Positions 1 through 12,635 of a stretch of DNA of 64,000 nt are shown in pieces. Position 1 is the first letter of the stretch, and every line of letters begins with the position of its first letter. Source of the DNA: Paramecium tetraurelia (lineage: Eukaryota > Ciliophora > Oligohymenophorea > Peniculida > Parameciidae); contig NW_001798993.1 of assembly GCF_000165425.1 (NCBI RefSeq), positions 65,064 through 129,063 on the forward strand. The letters are read 5' to 3'. Below the pieces are notes generated by a model that saw nothing but the letters and a program-made list of their open reading frames with translations, ran no database searches and had not been told where the DNA came from. The translations under genes were made by a program, and so were the position numbers.

Positions 1-691
1 CTTCATGTGGTACTTCTTAAACTCTATCTAATTGACGAATGTGATCCAATGTATCAATGGAGGGGGAGATACCTCCATGGAGACAGAAGAACTTGATAGA
101 TTGGTTGAATTTACTTAGGATTCTACAGACTGCTGTCAATGGTAAGTAATCAAACAACTCAGTGAAGCATTTCCAAACATTACTATTACCGTATTTACGT
201 GAACATTCGTCATAGAAACCATAAACTTATGTAATTTGTCTAGATTCGTGGTTTCCTCTGAGGATGGTTATTCTGTCTCTATGACGAATCTAAAGTGATT
301 AGTACATTTGCATACCTTCAACAATACAAGGAGAGTTACACACTCAACAGAATGATGACCTCGATCTACATAATCTCCCATGAATAGATAATTGGTATCC
401 TCAAATTAAAATCACTTCATTACTGGTGCTTTGCCACCTATTTTGAACAGTTCCATCAAATCATGGAATTGGCCATGAATATCACCGCAAATTATTACTG
501 GAGCACGCACTGGTTATACATTAGATTCCTCAATCAAAATTTCCTTTGCCTATTAAAATGTCAAAAACAGCCCTTCATACTTTTTCGCATATCTATTTAA
601 CATCTTGTTCTGGGAGTGGTTTGCATTAATACAAATGCTAGATTTGGTGGTCAAGGTTAGTTGCCTCGACTGTGTTTAATTTAGAAGCCAT
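1..691 (-). CDS. PP2A-type Ser/Thr phosphatase catalytic subunit (partial)
   Basis: PPP-family metallophosphatase, catalytic subunit of PP2A/PP4/PP6 type, which removes phosphate from Ser/Thr using two metals. The N-terminal part is present, starting [14 protein letters not shown]; the gene runs off the left edge. Visible motifs in order: GDIHGQ (metal-binding), [27 protein letters not shown] and RLQEVPHEG-like VQEVPHEG, the last being PP2A-like. Introns of about 31, 24 and 26 nt must be removed. Oddities: GDYVDRG is followed by HH where the family has YY, and there are about eight extra residues before FFCLHGG that no canonical intron removes. The family is certain; the PP2A versus PP4/PP6 assignment is inference. 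Confidence 0.93.
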
Positions 692-751
692 ATTAATTTA
701 ATTTTTGAATCACTACTAGAACTAATCAAATATATATAAAGGTTTAATAAA

Positions 752-3700
752 TCATTAAGAATTTAGTATGATCTACATGTATTAGGGCAGACACTCAAAT
801 GCATATTACTCCAATAACAGTTCCTTGGCTCTTCTCTCTAGGAATCTCCCCAACAATACCCTCTGCTCATTCGAATTCAACTCATTCATCCGATAGAACC
901 CTTCTCTCTCAGTCGAATCATATTTCGAGGATCTGATCAACATCAATTTCAACTCGATCTCTCGTATCTTCCACAACTTGAGATCATTGAAATACTAAGC
1001 ATTATTCTTCTGCAAATACTCACTCAAATTAGCCAATAAGTTGTGTTCCTCGCAAATCTGTGAGAATCTCTTATGTGACATATACTAAACACTATTCTAT
1101 TCCAAATCACATTCATTCATGAACAAATTAATTATCTGTGATTCAGTTCTCTGTGAATCCACTTCCAATAATAGCAGTCTGAATTAGAGTTAAGTGAATC
1201 GTTCCTAATCAAATAAAGTCAAAATTAACTAATATTTTTGAGTGATCTCCTTCGTTCTGAAATCCTACATCCCTTACATATAGGGTTGTACCTCTTGATC
1301 ATAATCAACCAGTTGCACGTATTTTGGAATAGTATTCTTAACATATTGTCCGATTGCTTCAGAAAGTTATGATTATTGGACAAATATGCCATTTTCTGTG
1401 AATTCTTTGTTTTGAATGGTGTTCAGGATACTCAAATAGATGTTAAAACTCTGATCTCCAATCAACATCCAATGGAAGAGTTTAGCATAACTTGTCTTTT
1501 TCTTGTAGTAGATGATACTCTTGATTATTCTCTGGTACTTTTGCAACCAAACTTGAGGAGGCTATTGGAAATTCTCTATTTAATAAAACTCATAGAGTTG
1601 TATATGCAGGGGATAATTGTACTTCCCATATTTCACACACCAACACACAAAACTGGACAAATATTTTTAAAGAGTTTATCGAGTGACAATATTGTCGATT
1701 CTATCTCTTCGAAATTATTGTATCTCTTGCAATAACAGTTGAGTTGCAGTTTGCGTGTTTTTGGATGGACATTTACTCACGAATAGTTTCTTCTCTATGG
1801 ATAACAAATTCTTTATGGGTGACAACTAAGCCTCGATGTCCACCTCCTACTCATCATCCGAGGACGAATCATCAGGTGGAGCCAATGAATCTTAGAAGAC
1901 TAAAAATGAGATAAGTTTATTCCTTACATATTTATACTGGATGGTGCTTCTTCATTGGACTTATGGGTGGAGTCTCTCTGGGTTCTCTGGATAGATCAAC
2001 TGATTAGTCTCTTCTCAATTATTGTGGTTCTGTTGATTCACTTTATGCTATATCCAAGGCACTCTTTTGAATCTATGAACTGGTAGATTGATTGATTTGT
2101 GGAGGTATCAACAATTAAGGTTAAGAAGAAAAGAAGATTGTATTCGATTTTTCAGGAGGCAGTAGATTGGGACCAGGCGATTGAAGCTTTGGAAATTCCA
2201 AGAATATTTTCTTTTTAATTGCTTGTCTTTTGATGGTTTCTATTTGAAAGTGTGGCAAATATTTGTGGATTCGTATAATTTGTTTTTGGAGGAATGAAAC
2301 CTATTTTAACGTTAATTGATGTTTGCCTATCAACATATCCAACTTTTTTTCGGCATACATCTATTTACGATATGCCTATTTCGAATCAATCTATGTTTCA
2401 TAGAGACAAATCTTGTTCTCTACTAGACTGGATTTGTTTTCAATAATCAGAGCTTCCAAATGTCGAATCAGATTAATGAACACATTATAACTATTAATGA
2501 CATACTAACTCACACATTAGAAATCATCCAAATGAAATTCTTCCTTCATTGTCAATATGTTAAACAACTATCTAGATCTCTAAGCCAGTTGATCCACGAG
2601 ATCATTTAGTTCTTAGTTAAATGTATTTTTATTATAAGTAATTTTGATTTCATGATAGTCGTCAATAAAGACTTGAATAGGATATCTGGACATTTCCAAA
2701 TAAGTCTATTCTTCTTTGTTTCTAGGGATGCATTCCCTCTTGATCATTGAAAAGTTGGCTTCAACAGATTGATTGAATGTAACAACAGGAGGTGTTTGAG
2801 TACTCCAATCGTATACTTTTTTCTTGAATTAAATAGTCTAGACTGATGCATCTGAGAAGTGAAGTAAGTCGGAGGTGTCAGTTTCTTGTGTTTTGTAAGT
2901 GATTGAATTGCCTACACATTCATCCTTGAATATGGTTTATTAATAATCCTATAGTATTTATTCATCTTCCTAATTTTAATTTAATATCTCTCTCCTTTCT
3001 AAATCATCTAATTTTCTTTAATACATTTCTTCATATATCATAGTTCTTTATTCGAATTGATGTTTAAAGTCTTCAAACATCTCCTTTTTGGCATGTTACA
3101 ATTCATCTGCAAACTTCTCTTCAATTTATTATGCATTCACAAGATTTTGATGAATGTAGATGGAAGGATCGACTTGATGATTAATGAAGACTTTCATGGC
3201 ATCTATTTCCCTTATCAGATCAGAATTCTGCAATTTTAGGAAATCACACTCTCTTCTTAGGTTTAGTAGTTCTTACTCTAATTTTTAACATTTTTTTCTC
3301 AAGTATCTACCTTCTTTAATCATTTTGTCGTTTTAATCAGAATTCTATTTCAAATATCTCTCAGCCTCCTGCAATTTAGTGCCCTTGTCATTCAAGGTTT
3401 TTTGGTACATCTGATGCAATTTCACAGTTTCTGAGAGACAATCTTTCTCCAATTTTCTGAAGGTTTCAGATTGCTTTTCAATAATCTCCTTTACTGCATG
3501 TGTAAATGATGACCATATTTTATTCAGGATTGTCTAATAATCAATGCACTTAACAGCCAGTTACTAACCTAACTAAGTAATGGAACCAGTGTAGACCAAC
3601 TCCATTTTTTCATAGAAATCCCTAATGTTGCTGTACTATTGTAATTATAATTATTGAACCATTAGCTACATAATAATGGTTAGATACATCTGTCCATTGT

Positions 3701-4012
3701 TCTAGTTGTTGAAGATCTTTGCGTTCATTTAACTCAAGTACCCACTTTGTCCTACTAGTCCGATTGCTACTCACATTATTGGCCCTACTCATCAAGGATC
3801 TCATGGCAAAGACCTATGATCTCCTCATCTTCATTCATTACCGTTCCATCCTCACCTTAAATAGTTCTGCAAATGTTTTGAAGAGACGGCAATTTGTTCG
3901 GTGAACCGTAACGCTAAGAATTACTCTCCACAGATGATATCTTGCCCTTGGATGATAAATCGATGTGTGTCTCAACTCGAAAATGAATACTCTTCAGTGG
4001 CTTTTGATTCAT
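752..4012 (-). CDS. large coiled-coil protein, unknown function
   Basis: One reading frame, joined by a few small introns, runs 3.2 kb from MNQKPLKSIHFRVETH to a TGA just before the phosphatase gene. The product would be a little over 1000 residues. The N-terminal quarter is followed by a long K/E/Q-rich coiled coil (IIEKQSETFRKLEKD, KKCQKLEQELLNLRRE), then a low-complexity S/P/D-rich middle, an acidic run (SSSDDEQEVD) and an all-alpha C-terminal domain with many Leu/Gln. Introns were inferred at a 25-nt site and a 22-nt site near the 5' end and a 28-nt site in the second half. No catalytic motif was seen. The gene is clearly real; a structural or scaffolding role is only a guess. Confidence 0.8.
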
Positions 4013-4036
4013 TGGTAATTTAATTTATAAACAACA

Positions 4037-4418
4037 TCATCTTTTCAACTTCTTCTCAATGCATTACTACAAACGCACCATTTCATTCACATAGTTTTTA
4101 GACAGTCCTTTTGCTTATTCACCCCCCAATGTATTAAAGTAATTCGCAATCTCTCCCAATTCCTTCATTGGCAACTTCTCATCCAATCTCCTCCCGAAAG
4201 AACGAGGAGATATTAAACCGACATGCTCAGACATTCCTCTCGCTGTCTTCACTGTCGCACGAGGACTCCCTATCGTAGAAATCCTATCCATGTAATATTG
4301 TTTTCATTTACTGTTCCCTCAATGAGACTAATTTTGACAACAATGCTGATTCTTTCGACTCTCTCGTTGTCGCCAACACCTAAGCATACATTCGGTTATT
4401 CGCCTTGTACTCCATCAT
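4037..4418 (-). CDS. small basic protein, unknown
   Basis: About 117 residues in two exons. The first starts MMEYKANNRMYAQVLA; a 28-nt GTA...TAG intron is removed, giving LREQ-ISTIGSPRATVK, and the frame then stays open to LQQCIEKKLKR and TGA. The middle is rich in Ser/Arg/Pro (SPRSFGRRL). No family is recognised. Start: the frame is also open upstream without an ATG for about 45 codons, so another 5' exon reaching to about position 4650 is possible but could not be assembled. It lies 24 nt from the start of the large coiled-coil gene, on the same strand. Confidence 0.6.
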
Positions 4419-5063
4419 CTCTGATGACTCAGTTGGATATCTCAATAGAACAAATAAACATACGATCTCAATTGTTACCGACCAAACATTATTAAAATTA
4501 ATCGAAATTCCTCCCACTTCAAATTTCAACTTATGTTATGAAATCTTTGGTTCTTCCAAAAATTGTTATCACCTAAATCATTATTTTCATCCAATATTCA
4601 ATTATCTATCACACATCCACATTATTCAATACCAAACTACTCATTTTAAATATTTGCTTTTTTATACCGAAAATTCTACTCCTTTTTAAATTCCTACATT
4701 TATCTCTTTCATCAAATACAGTATTTGGAAATAGTATTTAATATTTATTATTTTTAAAATCCTTCTATTTTTGCTTACTAATTTATACTCTAAAGCAGAA
4801 CCAGTAGCACTTAATCTATCCCTTATTCAGAATTACTATTGTACTTCTTCAAGTCAAAAAATAAAGATAAATTTAGCAAATATTATTAATTAAAATTTTC
4901 TGATTAACTACCCATTCTTTGCACTCATATGATATTCCTGTGTTTTTTTAATGTACTTTTTGTTCTCTCAAAATTTATATTAAAGTAATTTCTAATAAAT
5001 TAAATAGTTTAACTTAAAGCATTTTTTAATCAAATTGATTTATAATTAAATACAATTTTAACC
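4419..5063. other. AT-rich stretch between divergent genes
   Basis: Head-to-head intergenic region between the small minus-strand gene and the SET-domain gene. It must contain both promoters. The half near 4419-4650 has protein-like open frames on the minus strand that may be an unassembled 5' exon; the rest is AT-rich with no recognised element. Confidence 0.4.
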
Positions 5064-6924
5064 ATGAAAAAAAAGGACATCATTCTAGAATACAAACTTT
5101 TTAAACGATATGTGCAACACTTACAATTCAAATTACTTTAAGAGGAATCTCACAATACATAATCAATAAATGTCAAGATCAATAGAAATAGATACTACTA
5201 AATTGACCTTAAAGTGAATAAAAATAGAGATAATCTTCCTTTAATGACTAACCACTACAAAAGCATACCCTAAAACATCAGATTATAAAATCCAACTCCT
5301 GTTTTACTTGAGAGATTAAGTACGAATATTAACTACTTAGCACCTATGTCAGTTGAGTTGTCACAAGGCGAAGAAACAGAAGAGCTATTTAAAACCATTG
5401 AATAAGCTTAATAGGAAAGTATTGAAAAAAGTAAATAACTCTTAAGAAATGAATTAAAAGTGTTCTTAGATTATCTTTTTGAAAAATACAAAGAATTGTT
5501 CAGCTCTATTAAAGATGTATTCAAATTTAATGAAATTGCAGAAGCTTTGAATGTTTCAGTAGATTAAATTTAATTGCATTTTTTATCGAAATTATAAGGG
5601 AGGTACTCTATGAGGTCTGTTGTGAAGTATCAATTCGTAAGATTCAACAGGTATTTTTGTCCCATTTGCAATCTGTATATGTGTAGTTGGCATTATAGGT
5701 TAAAATTGAGTCTTATATAGTTCAAAGAATCAAAGAGTGTTTATTGAGAGTGAACCAAATGTGGAGATGCCAATTAATATTCAATCAATTGATAATTTTT
5801 ATGAAACAGACTTCAAACCGAATCAAATAAATTTGAAAGATAGTATTTGGAGATATCATATGAGAAATAAGTAAGAAATAGATATAAGATGTACTAAAAT
5901 TGAAAGATGCGGTAGATACAATTGTGATAACAAAAAAAGATTAAAGAAATTTTAAATAAAATCTATTCAATAACTACTTGAATTTGGTTTTGAAAATTGT
6001 TGCTTTATCAATTAAATATTACAGCATCCTGTCTATAAGATTTACTGTGATTAAATTAGCTATATAATCAAGAATTACTCTAATAATTAGGAGAACCTTA
6101 ATAATAAACCACAATAGAATATTATGTCTCCAGAGATTTATGAAGGATTTGATTCTTACTCTTAAAAATTACATAAAATTACTAATTACTAACAATAATA
6201 TACACCTTGTTTTCATTAAGGCAGTTGCAAAGATGCTGATTGCAGTTGTGTGATGTGTCCGAGATACTGTTGTTGCAAAGGTAAATGTGAAAAGAAGATT
6301 AAGAGGTGTGACTGCAAAAACTGTGGGTATGATGAAAAGAAACGTAAATTTTAATGTACTTGTTTCAATTTAGGATTTGAATGTGATCCATCTATTTGCA
6401 AATGTACAAATTGCAATAACGTCAATTTAACTCTGGGAATATCTAAATAGCTAATCTTAGGAAACTCTCTTATTTGTAATGGTATAGGCTTATTTGCTGC
6501 ATAGCATTTTAAAACATATGACTTCATAGGGGAATATAGAGGAAACTATCTGTTGTTGGATGAAGAAAGCTACATTATAGAGTGTAAAATTTAGATATAT
6601 CTTTAGAATGTAATATGCTTACTGGGAAACATTACTTGTTTGAAGTTGATGATAAATGGCAAGTGGATGGAACTTATTATAGCAATTATCTTAGATTCAT
6701 CAATCATGCAACTAATTAATCAGAAACCGCAAACTGTTAAGCCATTATACTATTTTCTGAAGGAAGATGGAAGATTGGAATGTATGTAAATTCTACTATT
6801 TAGGCTCGCAACTAGGGAGATTGAAGTAGGATAAGAGTTATACTTTGATTATGGGGATAAATTCAAAACTAAATGGCTATAAGAATTTAACAAAATTAGT
6901 GAAAGATATTTTTAGGGCAAATGA
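5064..6924 (+). CDS. Enhancer-of-zeste-like SET-domain histone methyltransferase
   Basis: Homologue of E(z)/EZH, the PRC2-type lysine methyltransferase; in ciliates such enzymes (Ezl1 family) act in H3K27/K9 methylation and developmental genome rearrangement. It starts MKKKDIILEYKLFKRY. The N-terminal half is charged and helical; then come cysteine-rich segments (RFNRYFCPICNLYMCSWHY, ERCGRYNCDNKKR), a CXC/pre-SET block (SCKDADCSCVMCPRYCCCKG ending CDPSICKCTNC), and the SET domain: GIGLFAAQ, FIGEYRG, RFINHATN (the NHS cofactor motif as NHA), and ELYFDYGDKF at the end. A 22-nt intron interrupts the SET domain just after the W-K-I-G segment. The cofactor and catalytic motifs look intact. Which paralogue it is cannot be told from this sequence. 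Confidence 0.9.
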
Positions 6925-7038
6925 GTTAAATAATTTATCATTAAATATCATTTTTATAATTCCAATATTAAAGGAAACATTTGATAAAATCTAATATATT
7001 ATATATTATAGTAGTGATTTTCTTATTCTAAATTTAAT

Positions 7039-8334
7039 ATGGATCTAAAATTTCAAAAAACAAATTATTCTATGATTAATTAATAAATGTTTATTAGCAA
7101 CACAACTTTTAGTTTGTAAAAGAAAAGAGAGAATTTTGCTTTGAATGTTAAACGCATAGATAGGGAAACTCTATTATCTAACAATAGGAAGAAAATGTTA
7201 TAGTAAAATAATAATGACTTTGAAGTAGATAAAACACTTCATCTCTTAAATGAAGCAATTAAAGTTTATAACAAAAAGGATATCAAAAGTAGCTTTAAGC
7301 AAATCAATGACTATAATAACTTTAATGAGGAATAAGAAATAAGATTAGTATAAATGATTTAAACTCTCCTTAAACATAAAGTTGAGGATGAAAATTCATC
7401 TTTGCATAATGAATGCTTGAATATTTTAGTTAAATTAAGTTTGTTAAACAACTCATCTTAAGAATTATTTAACACTTTGACAATACTATGCCAATTGATG
7501 GAAATGTATAACAACCATATTAATCAAGCACTTTCTTACTAAATTTTAGATAAAATACTAGCTTTTATTGGTATAAAACTATTTATCATAATTAGGTAAT
7601 ATTTCTTGTAATAATGGATTTATTAGTGCATTTACATCCAAATTAATAGATATCTTATAATATCAGATAATTTTTGGCTAAAAAAGATTGTTATTTTAGG
7701 CAATATGGGCTTTAAATAATATTTTGTATGCAATACATAATGAAACTGCATTGTTAAACTAGATATTGCGAAGGATAGGTTAATCAGATATGCCTCATTA
7801 CTTAGTGCAATATGCAAAGAAGAACGAAATTAAGCTTGATTAAAATTAATTGATTTAAATATACTGGTTATATGCAGAATTGTCCTAAATAATCCCTTAT
7901 GATTTTGCATAGTTATAAGTGAAGGAAGCAGATTGTTTAGAATTGTAATTAATAAAACTCTTTATCTACTCTAATTTGACAGGGTAATAAATAGTACCTA
8001 TAAATTGTAATATTAATTAACTTCTCAATCTGTTTCCGGTGTCACCTATTTTAATATAAAGATAACTGTTAGTGATCATTGCTAATTTAGTTCTTTAGAC
8101 AGAGATTGAATTAGAGACATTAAAGAACCTAATTAATTTTGCCTTTCCCATTTGTCCTGTAAAAATAGCTTTTATTTCTAGATAGATACCATGTTCTTAT
8201 TGCATAACTGTTAAGTGAAATATAATTTGTAATTAACTCAAAGTGAAAAAGATCACATTTTGAGAATTGTTGATGAACTTTAGAAAGACTCATTAATATA
8301 AGATTTGGTAAAGCAGTTAAAATTAAATAATTGA
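7039..8334 (+). CDS. importin-alpha-like ARM-repeat protein
   Basis: The frame opens MDLKFQKTNYSMINQQ and ends LVKQLKLNN before TGA. The N-terminus is basic (RIDRETLLSNNRKKMLQQ), reminiscent of an importin-beta-binding segment. The rest is helical repeats, including AIWALNNILYAIHN, close to the AxWALxNI signature of importin-alpha armadillo repeats, and LLVIIANLVLQTE. Importin-alpha carries NLS cargo into the nucleus with importin-beta. Length (about 420 residues) is a little short for the family and the repeats are divergent, so it may be a diverged paralogue. At least one small intron near 7575-7625 is needed. Confidence 0.55.
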
Positions 8335-8398
8335 ATAAAATAAAACTAAATCAAGCTTTTCTAAAAAATTATTTTAAGTATCCTCCTATTTAGGTTAT

Positions 8399-10557
8399 TC
8401 ATCCCAATTGATTCTATTTTTTTTATAGATTTTAAGCTTACACAGTATTTTATTAATCAGATTGTTTGATTTTCTCTGCAAATTTGATGAATCCTAAATT
8501 AAATAATGTATTAGTAAGATCCTTCTTACCTTCTAAATGAAATGAGAAGATGCCATAAAATTAAGAAATCATATCATTCTTACAAAATTTGAGAATTTCT
8601 TCAAAGGTATGTAGTTTCAATAAAGAAGACTCACAGCATTTCAACATTCCAATAATAAATGTATGAATGATATCTTCTCCTTCGAAAAGGAAAACATCAA
8701 ATATCATTCTGCTTATTTTCCATGAATTTCCGTACATTAGTAAAGTAAAATATTGATATTGGAAGCAAATGTTAAAATCTACACCTACTTCTTGAAAATG
8801 TTAATAGAGTTGAGGTAATTCAGACATAAATTTTTAATTGAGAGTCTTCATCATTTTAATGAGACCAGGAAACCCAGTCTTAAACACCTCTTGCCATTTC
8901 AGTTCTATCATTATATAAATAAAAATGTAAAAGACCATTTCATCCCTTTTTGGATCAAATATTTCTACATCTAAAAATGAATAAGGATATTTACTTTCTA
9001 AAAATTAATGATCGTTATATTAAAGATCATAACAAACCAATAAATTAGCTGCAATAATATTCATGCCTTAAGTATATCCCAATTCAGGATCGTAATTAGC
9101 ATATGCAATTAATATTTTTTTTAAACTCACAATATTATCTGGCTTTAATAATTAGATATTTTACATTCGTTAGAAACTCACATTCAGTTAAAGTACGAGG
9201 AATGTCCTTCTCTATTTAAGATTTAAATTTATTGTCCTGCAAAGAATATTACAGAAAGGATTTCCCAGTCTATTTAATTTAATTCTTTATTGAATCCACT
9301 TGGCAGAAGAATTGCCAAATGTCTCTTCTTTCAAAAAAGTTTAAACTCTATGCCAACAATGAGACATGTATGTCGAAAACATTGTAACCATTTAATGACT
9401 TTTAGGAAATTATCTTTCTCCAATCTTCTTGTTTTAATAATTTATACTCATTTCCATTCTTACGGGGCTCGATAATAACAAAGTCAGATATTTCCACTTA
9501 GATCAAATTGTATTCAAATTGTTCCTCATCTGTTATGGGTTAGTCATCTTTAGATTTTTTTAATAGCTTTTGATCTTTAAACTTCATGTTATATGCTAAA
9601 GGCTAGTATTTAGTTTGTATTTTACTTCTTCTTTACTCTCACTAATAGACCTTTTAAACAATCGAGATTGGTTCGTTTGATTCTGGACTTATGAAGCTTT
9701 TTGTCTATTTCTTTTTCTGCTTAACTAATATTCATTTAGAATCTAACTTAAATAATCTCAAATGGGATAGATTCCCAATCGCCATTCTCATTCTATTCAA
9801 TAGTCTTAAAATAATTCATTAAATGATAATTTAATTATTGAGTCTTACTAATAGAATTGAGAATGTTATATATAACTTTTCATTTTTTTAACAATTTAAT
9901 TAAGGAATCAATTGATTAGGTTGTGTTCTTCTTCTCTCTTGGACTATAATACTTCAAATTGGCTTTCATTTTTATTGGATTGATGTTATTTCTCTTGAAA
10001 ATCAGTTCCATTTATTTGGGTAAATCTTAAAGTTCCTAAACTTCTGGGAAACGCTATATAGCAGTAGGTTAAGGGATTTTAAGATAATGACTATTTAATA
10101 ATTCATTTAATTTTCTGAGGCTCAACTTATTGGATTCATAGTTATCTGTTCCATCTGTGAAAACTCGTTTGCTCAATTGATTTAATTCCTACTTCTAAGG
10201 ACTCAAACTCAATTTATCTTATGAACAATTTGATTTCGTATTATTACTTTGTTTCAAGTATATCGAAGGTAATTATCTGCGAATTGCTCTTTTGTTTTGA
10301 TCATCACATGAGTTGTCACTCTACAACTGTAGGAGTCTTGGACTTTAAAGAGCAATCCTAGTTGAATTCCTCTATTTCAATTTATTATTTAAAAGTGGTA
10401 ATAACTTCTTTTTAAAATCATTAGTTTGATCAAAATTGAAAATTTGGCTCAGAGATTTTTAGGTTGACACATTCTTCAGAGTCCCATTATTTTACTGTGA
10501 TTAATTATTTAGATATACAGGACTTTGTTGTTTTGGAAAATCAAAATTATATAGCAT
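8399..10557 (-). CDS. TBC-domain Rab GTPase-activating protein
   Basis: About 700 residues, starting MLYNFDFPKQQSPVYLNN. The first half is low-complexity and Q/N/S-rich. The C-terminal half contains a TBC domain: WQEVFKTGFPGLIKMMK, LPQLYQHFQEVGVDFNICF, QYFTLLMYGNSW and RMIFDVFLFEGEDIIHTF, matching the family blocks around PxLxxHF and (W/F)xxLFxxxLPxxxxxRxWDxFLxEG. TBC proteins stimulate GTP hydrolysis by Rabs on membranes. The catalytic arginine and glutamine fingers were not individually verified. The last residues (FAEKIKQSDQQNTVQA...) are Q-rich. A Rab gene and a VPS9 gene also lie in this window, without linkage implied. Confidence 0.75.
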
Positions 10558-10632
10558 ATTATTATTAATAAAAAAGCCAAATTTAAATAAGTGTTACTAA
10601 TATGATTTAATTTAGTGATAAATAATATTAAT

Positions 10633-12635
10633 TCATTTGATATTATAGATTTTTATATTTTGAGGTCTTAGACTTACCTTAACAGGAATGTATTCATTGG
10701 CCTATTTTGCATATGCTTCAAACTCCTTTTCCCTTTTTGCTTCCTAAACAAAGTTAATCCACTATAACATTATAAACTTCTTCCTCATCAAATTTACACT
10801 TGTATACGCATTCAAAAATTTACATTTGAGTCTCTATTATTCATAAGTGAAATATTTCCAAGTATAATAATATCTCTTCATTGTTGAGAAATAGAATTTT
10901 GTCAAAGACTTTATATCCTTTTATTTCTTCTCCCTTTTAGCTACATTGAACCAACCATTAAATAAAAATTGCTTATATTAAAGATCCATTTATTTCTTCA
11001 TTTTCTGTTTATATACTTAATTCTTCCATCTATTCAGAAACACTTTCTACTTATGATTGTTCATTAATTTAATCAAACTCTAAAGAAACTATTGCTAAGC
11101 TATTTAATTTTGTTTTAGTGTTTGGAATACATTATCTTTCAACTTTTTCTATTTCTAAAATCTAAACTATCTTGAAATTCTATCCTTCTCATATTTCTCC
11201 AATTATTTATCCTTATTTATCTTAAATTGCTTCATGCACTTCTTCAAAATACAAATATCTTTCTTCTAGATATATTATTGTAACTTCTTCAATAATCGAA
11301 ACTCTTTCAACAAATCTCGATTTAATTACCCAATCATATAATCGAAATATCTTTCGGCAATAAACAATAATTGAGTTTTGTTGATACTATTCAATAAATG
11401 GCTATTTTTTTCAAACTTTTCCATATCAATTACTAATTCCTACGATAGTTTCTTAATGATATTATGATTATTGACTGTAATTCCATCTTTTGATGTATCC
11501 TTATCTGTAAGTTTAGAATTCCCTTAATGGTTGTTGTACTAATTAGATTATTGGGCCTAATCAAATGACTGACCATAACTGATATCATTATTGGAGGAAT
11601 CTTATTTTGTTTATAATGAATTGTTATATTCTTATTTCACCTCTATAATTGTTGGCTGCACATTAGGGTTGAACTACGCTGTATTTTATGGAATCGTCTG
11701 ATATTGACTCCATCTTTAAGTTGTTTCTACTAATTATGACTCCTAATCAATGCTTTCATAAATTGGACTTTAATTTGATTGATAATGAGCCTTCTCTTCT
11801 TGATGAGACGAATGAGTAACACTACTAGCTTCATCTTGAATCTCTTCCTTAATACTATTATAAGTTCTTGATGATTGCTAATAGTTATGATCAAATTTTT
11901 AACACTGAGTACCCATAGTAACTTTACCTGATTATTAAAATTGCCCTTGCTCTTCTATGGTATCATAGAATTATTCTGAATCTATTGATTTTTCTTATGT
12001 TTAACTTAAATTCTAAATATTGCTACTTTCTTAGCTTGTGTAATGACTTATCTAATTTCTATCAGAAACAGTCTTCGCATAAGGATCAAGCATTTATGTT
12101 TAAGTATACTGCATTACACTTGAGCTTTCAAAGGGATTCTTCTAGCCCTCTTAATCAGTTTATACAAGTTCTTCCTAAATTTGACTTTCAGGCAATTTAA
12201 CTTCCTGCTATCTGCTAAAAGACATATTCTGCTCTTCTTGCTTAGTCTTACGAGTATCTTCAAAAGGATTTTTAGGGGGCTCTGAGCGAGGAGATGAAAC
12301 ACTTTATTAATGTTCTTCAAGTTCTGCATTTTTCTTGACTTCTTATTGTGGACTTGGTTTTGGCAATACTTAAAATTTGGGCTGAATTTCAAGTTGCGCT
12401 TTGTATTTATTCAACAAATCTCTTGTCTTAACAGGCATACTCTTCACGGAAGGTTTCGAAAGACTTTCAAAGTCATTCATTTATTATTCAGATGTTTAGG
12501 AGACATACTCTTAATAATTGAGTTCTACACTCTTTTTATAACTGTGCAAAGACCTTGCTGCATTCTAATTGTAACATATCATTTTACATCTCTTTTTTCT
12601 TGCAGGTCTTTATTAATTATTGGTCGTTATTGCAT
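10633..12635 (-). CDS. Sfi1-like repeat protein (centrin-binding type)
   Basis: Starts MQQRPIINKDLQEKRD, followed by a 23-nt intron, then one long frame to TGA; about 650 residues. The N-terminal 300 are disordered and Q/S/N-rich. The C-terminal half is strongly basic with regularly placed Trp/Phe in helices: KVFLNRWKNQVYKQKM, FLFNGWFNVAKREKK, RYYYTWKYFTYEQQR, IMLQWINFVQEAKRE. This spacing resembles Sfi1 repeats, which bind centrin at basal bodies, abundant in ciliates. Domain identity rests on the W-x-x-x pattern alone. Start choice: it joins an in-frame ATG through a canonical short intron. Confidence 0.6.

Noticed and set aside
1797..2003. Plus-strand frame starting MDNKFFMGDNQASMSTSYSS
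   Set aside because: It is the shadow of an acidic segment in the minus-strand coiled-coil gene, whose frame continues far on both sides.
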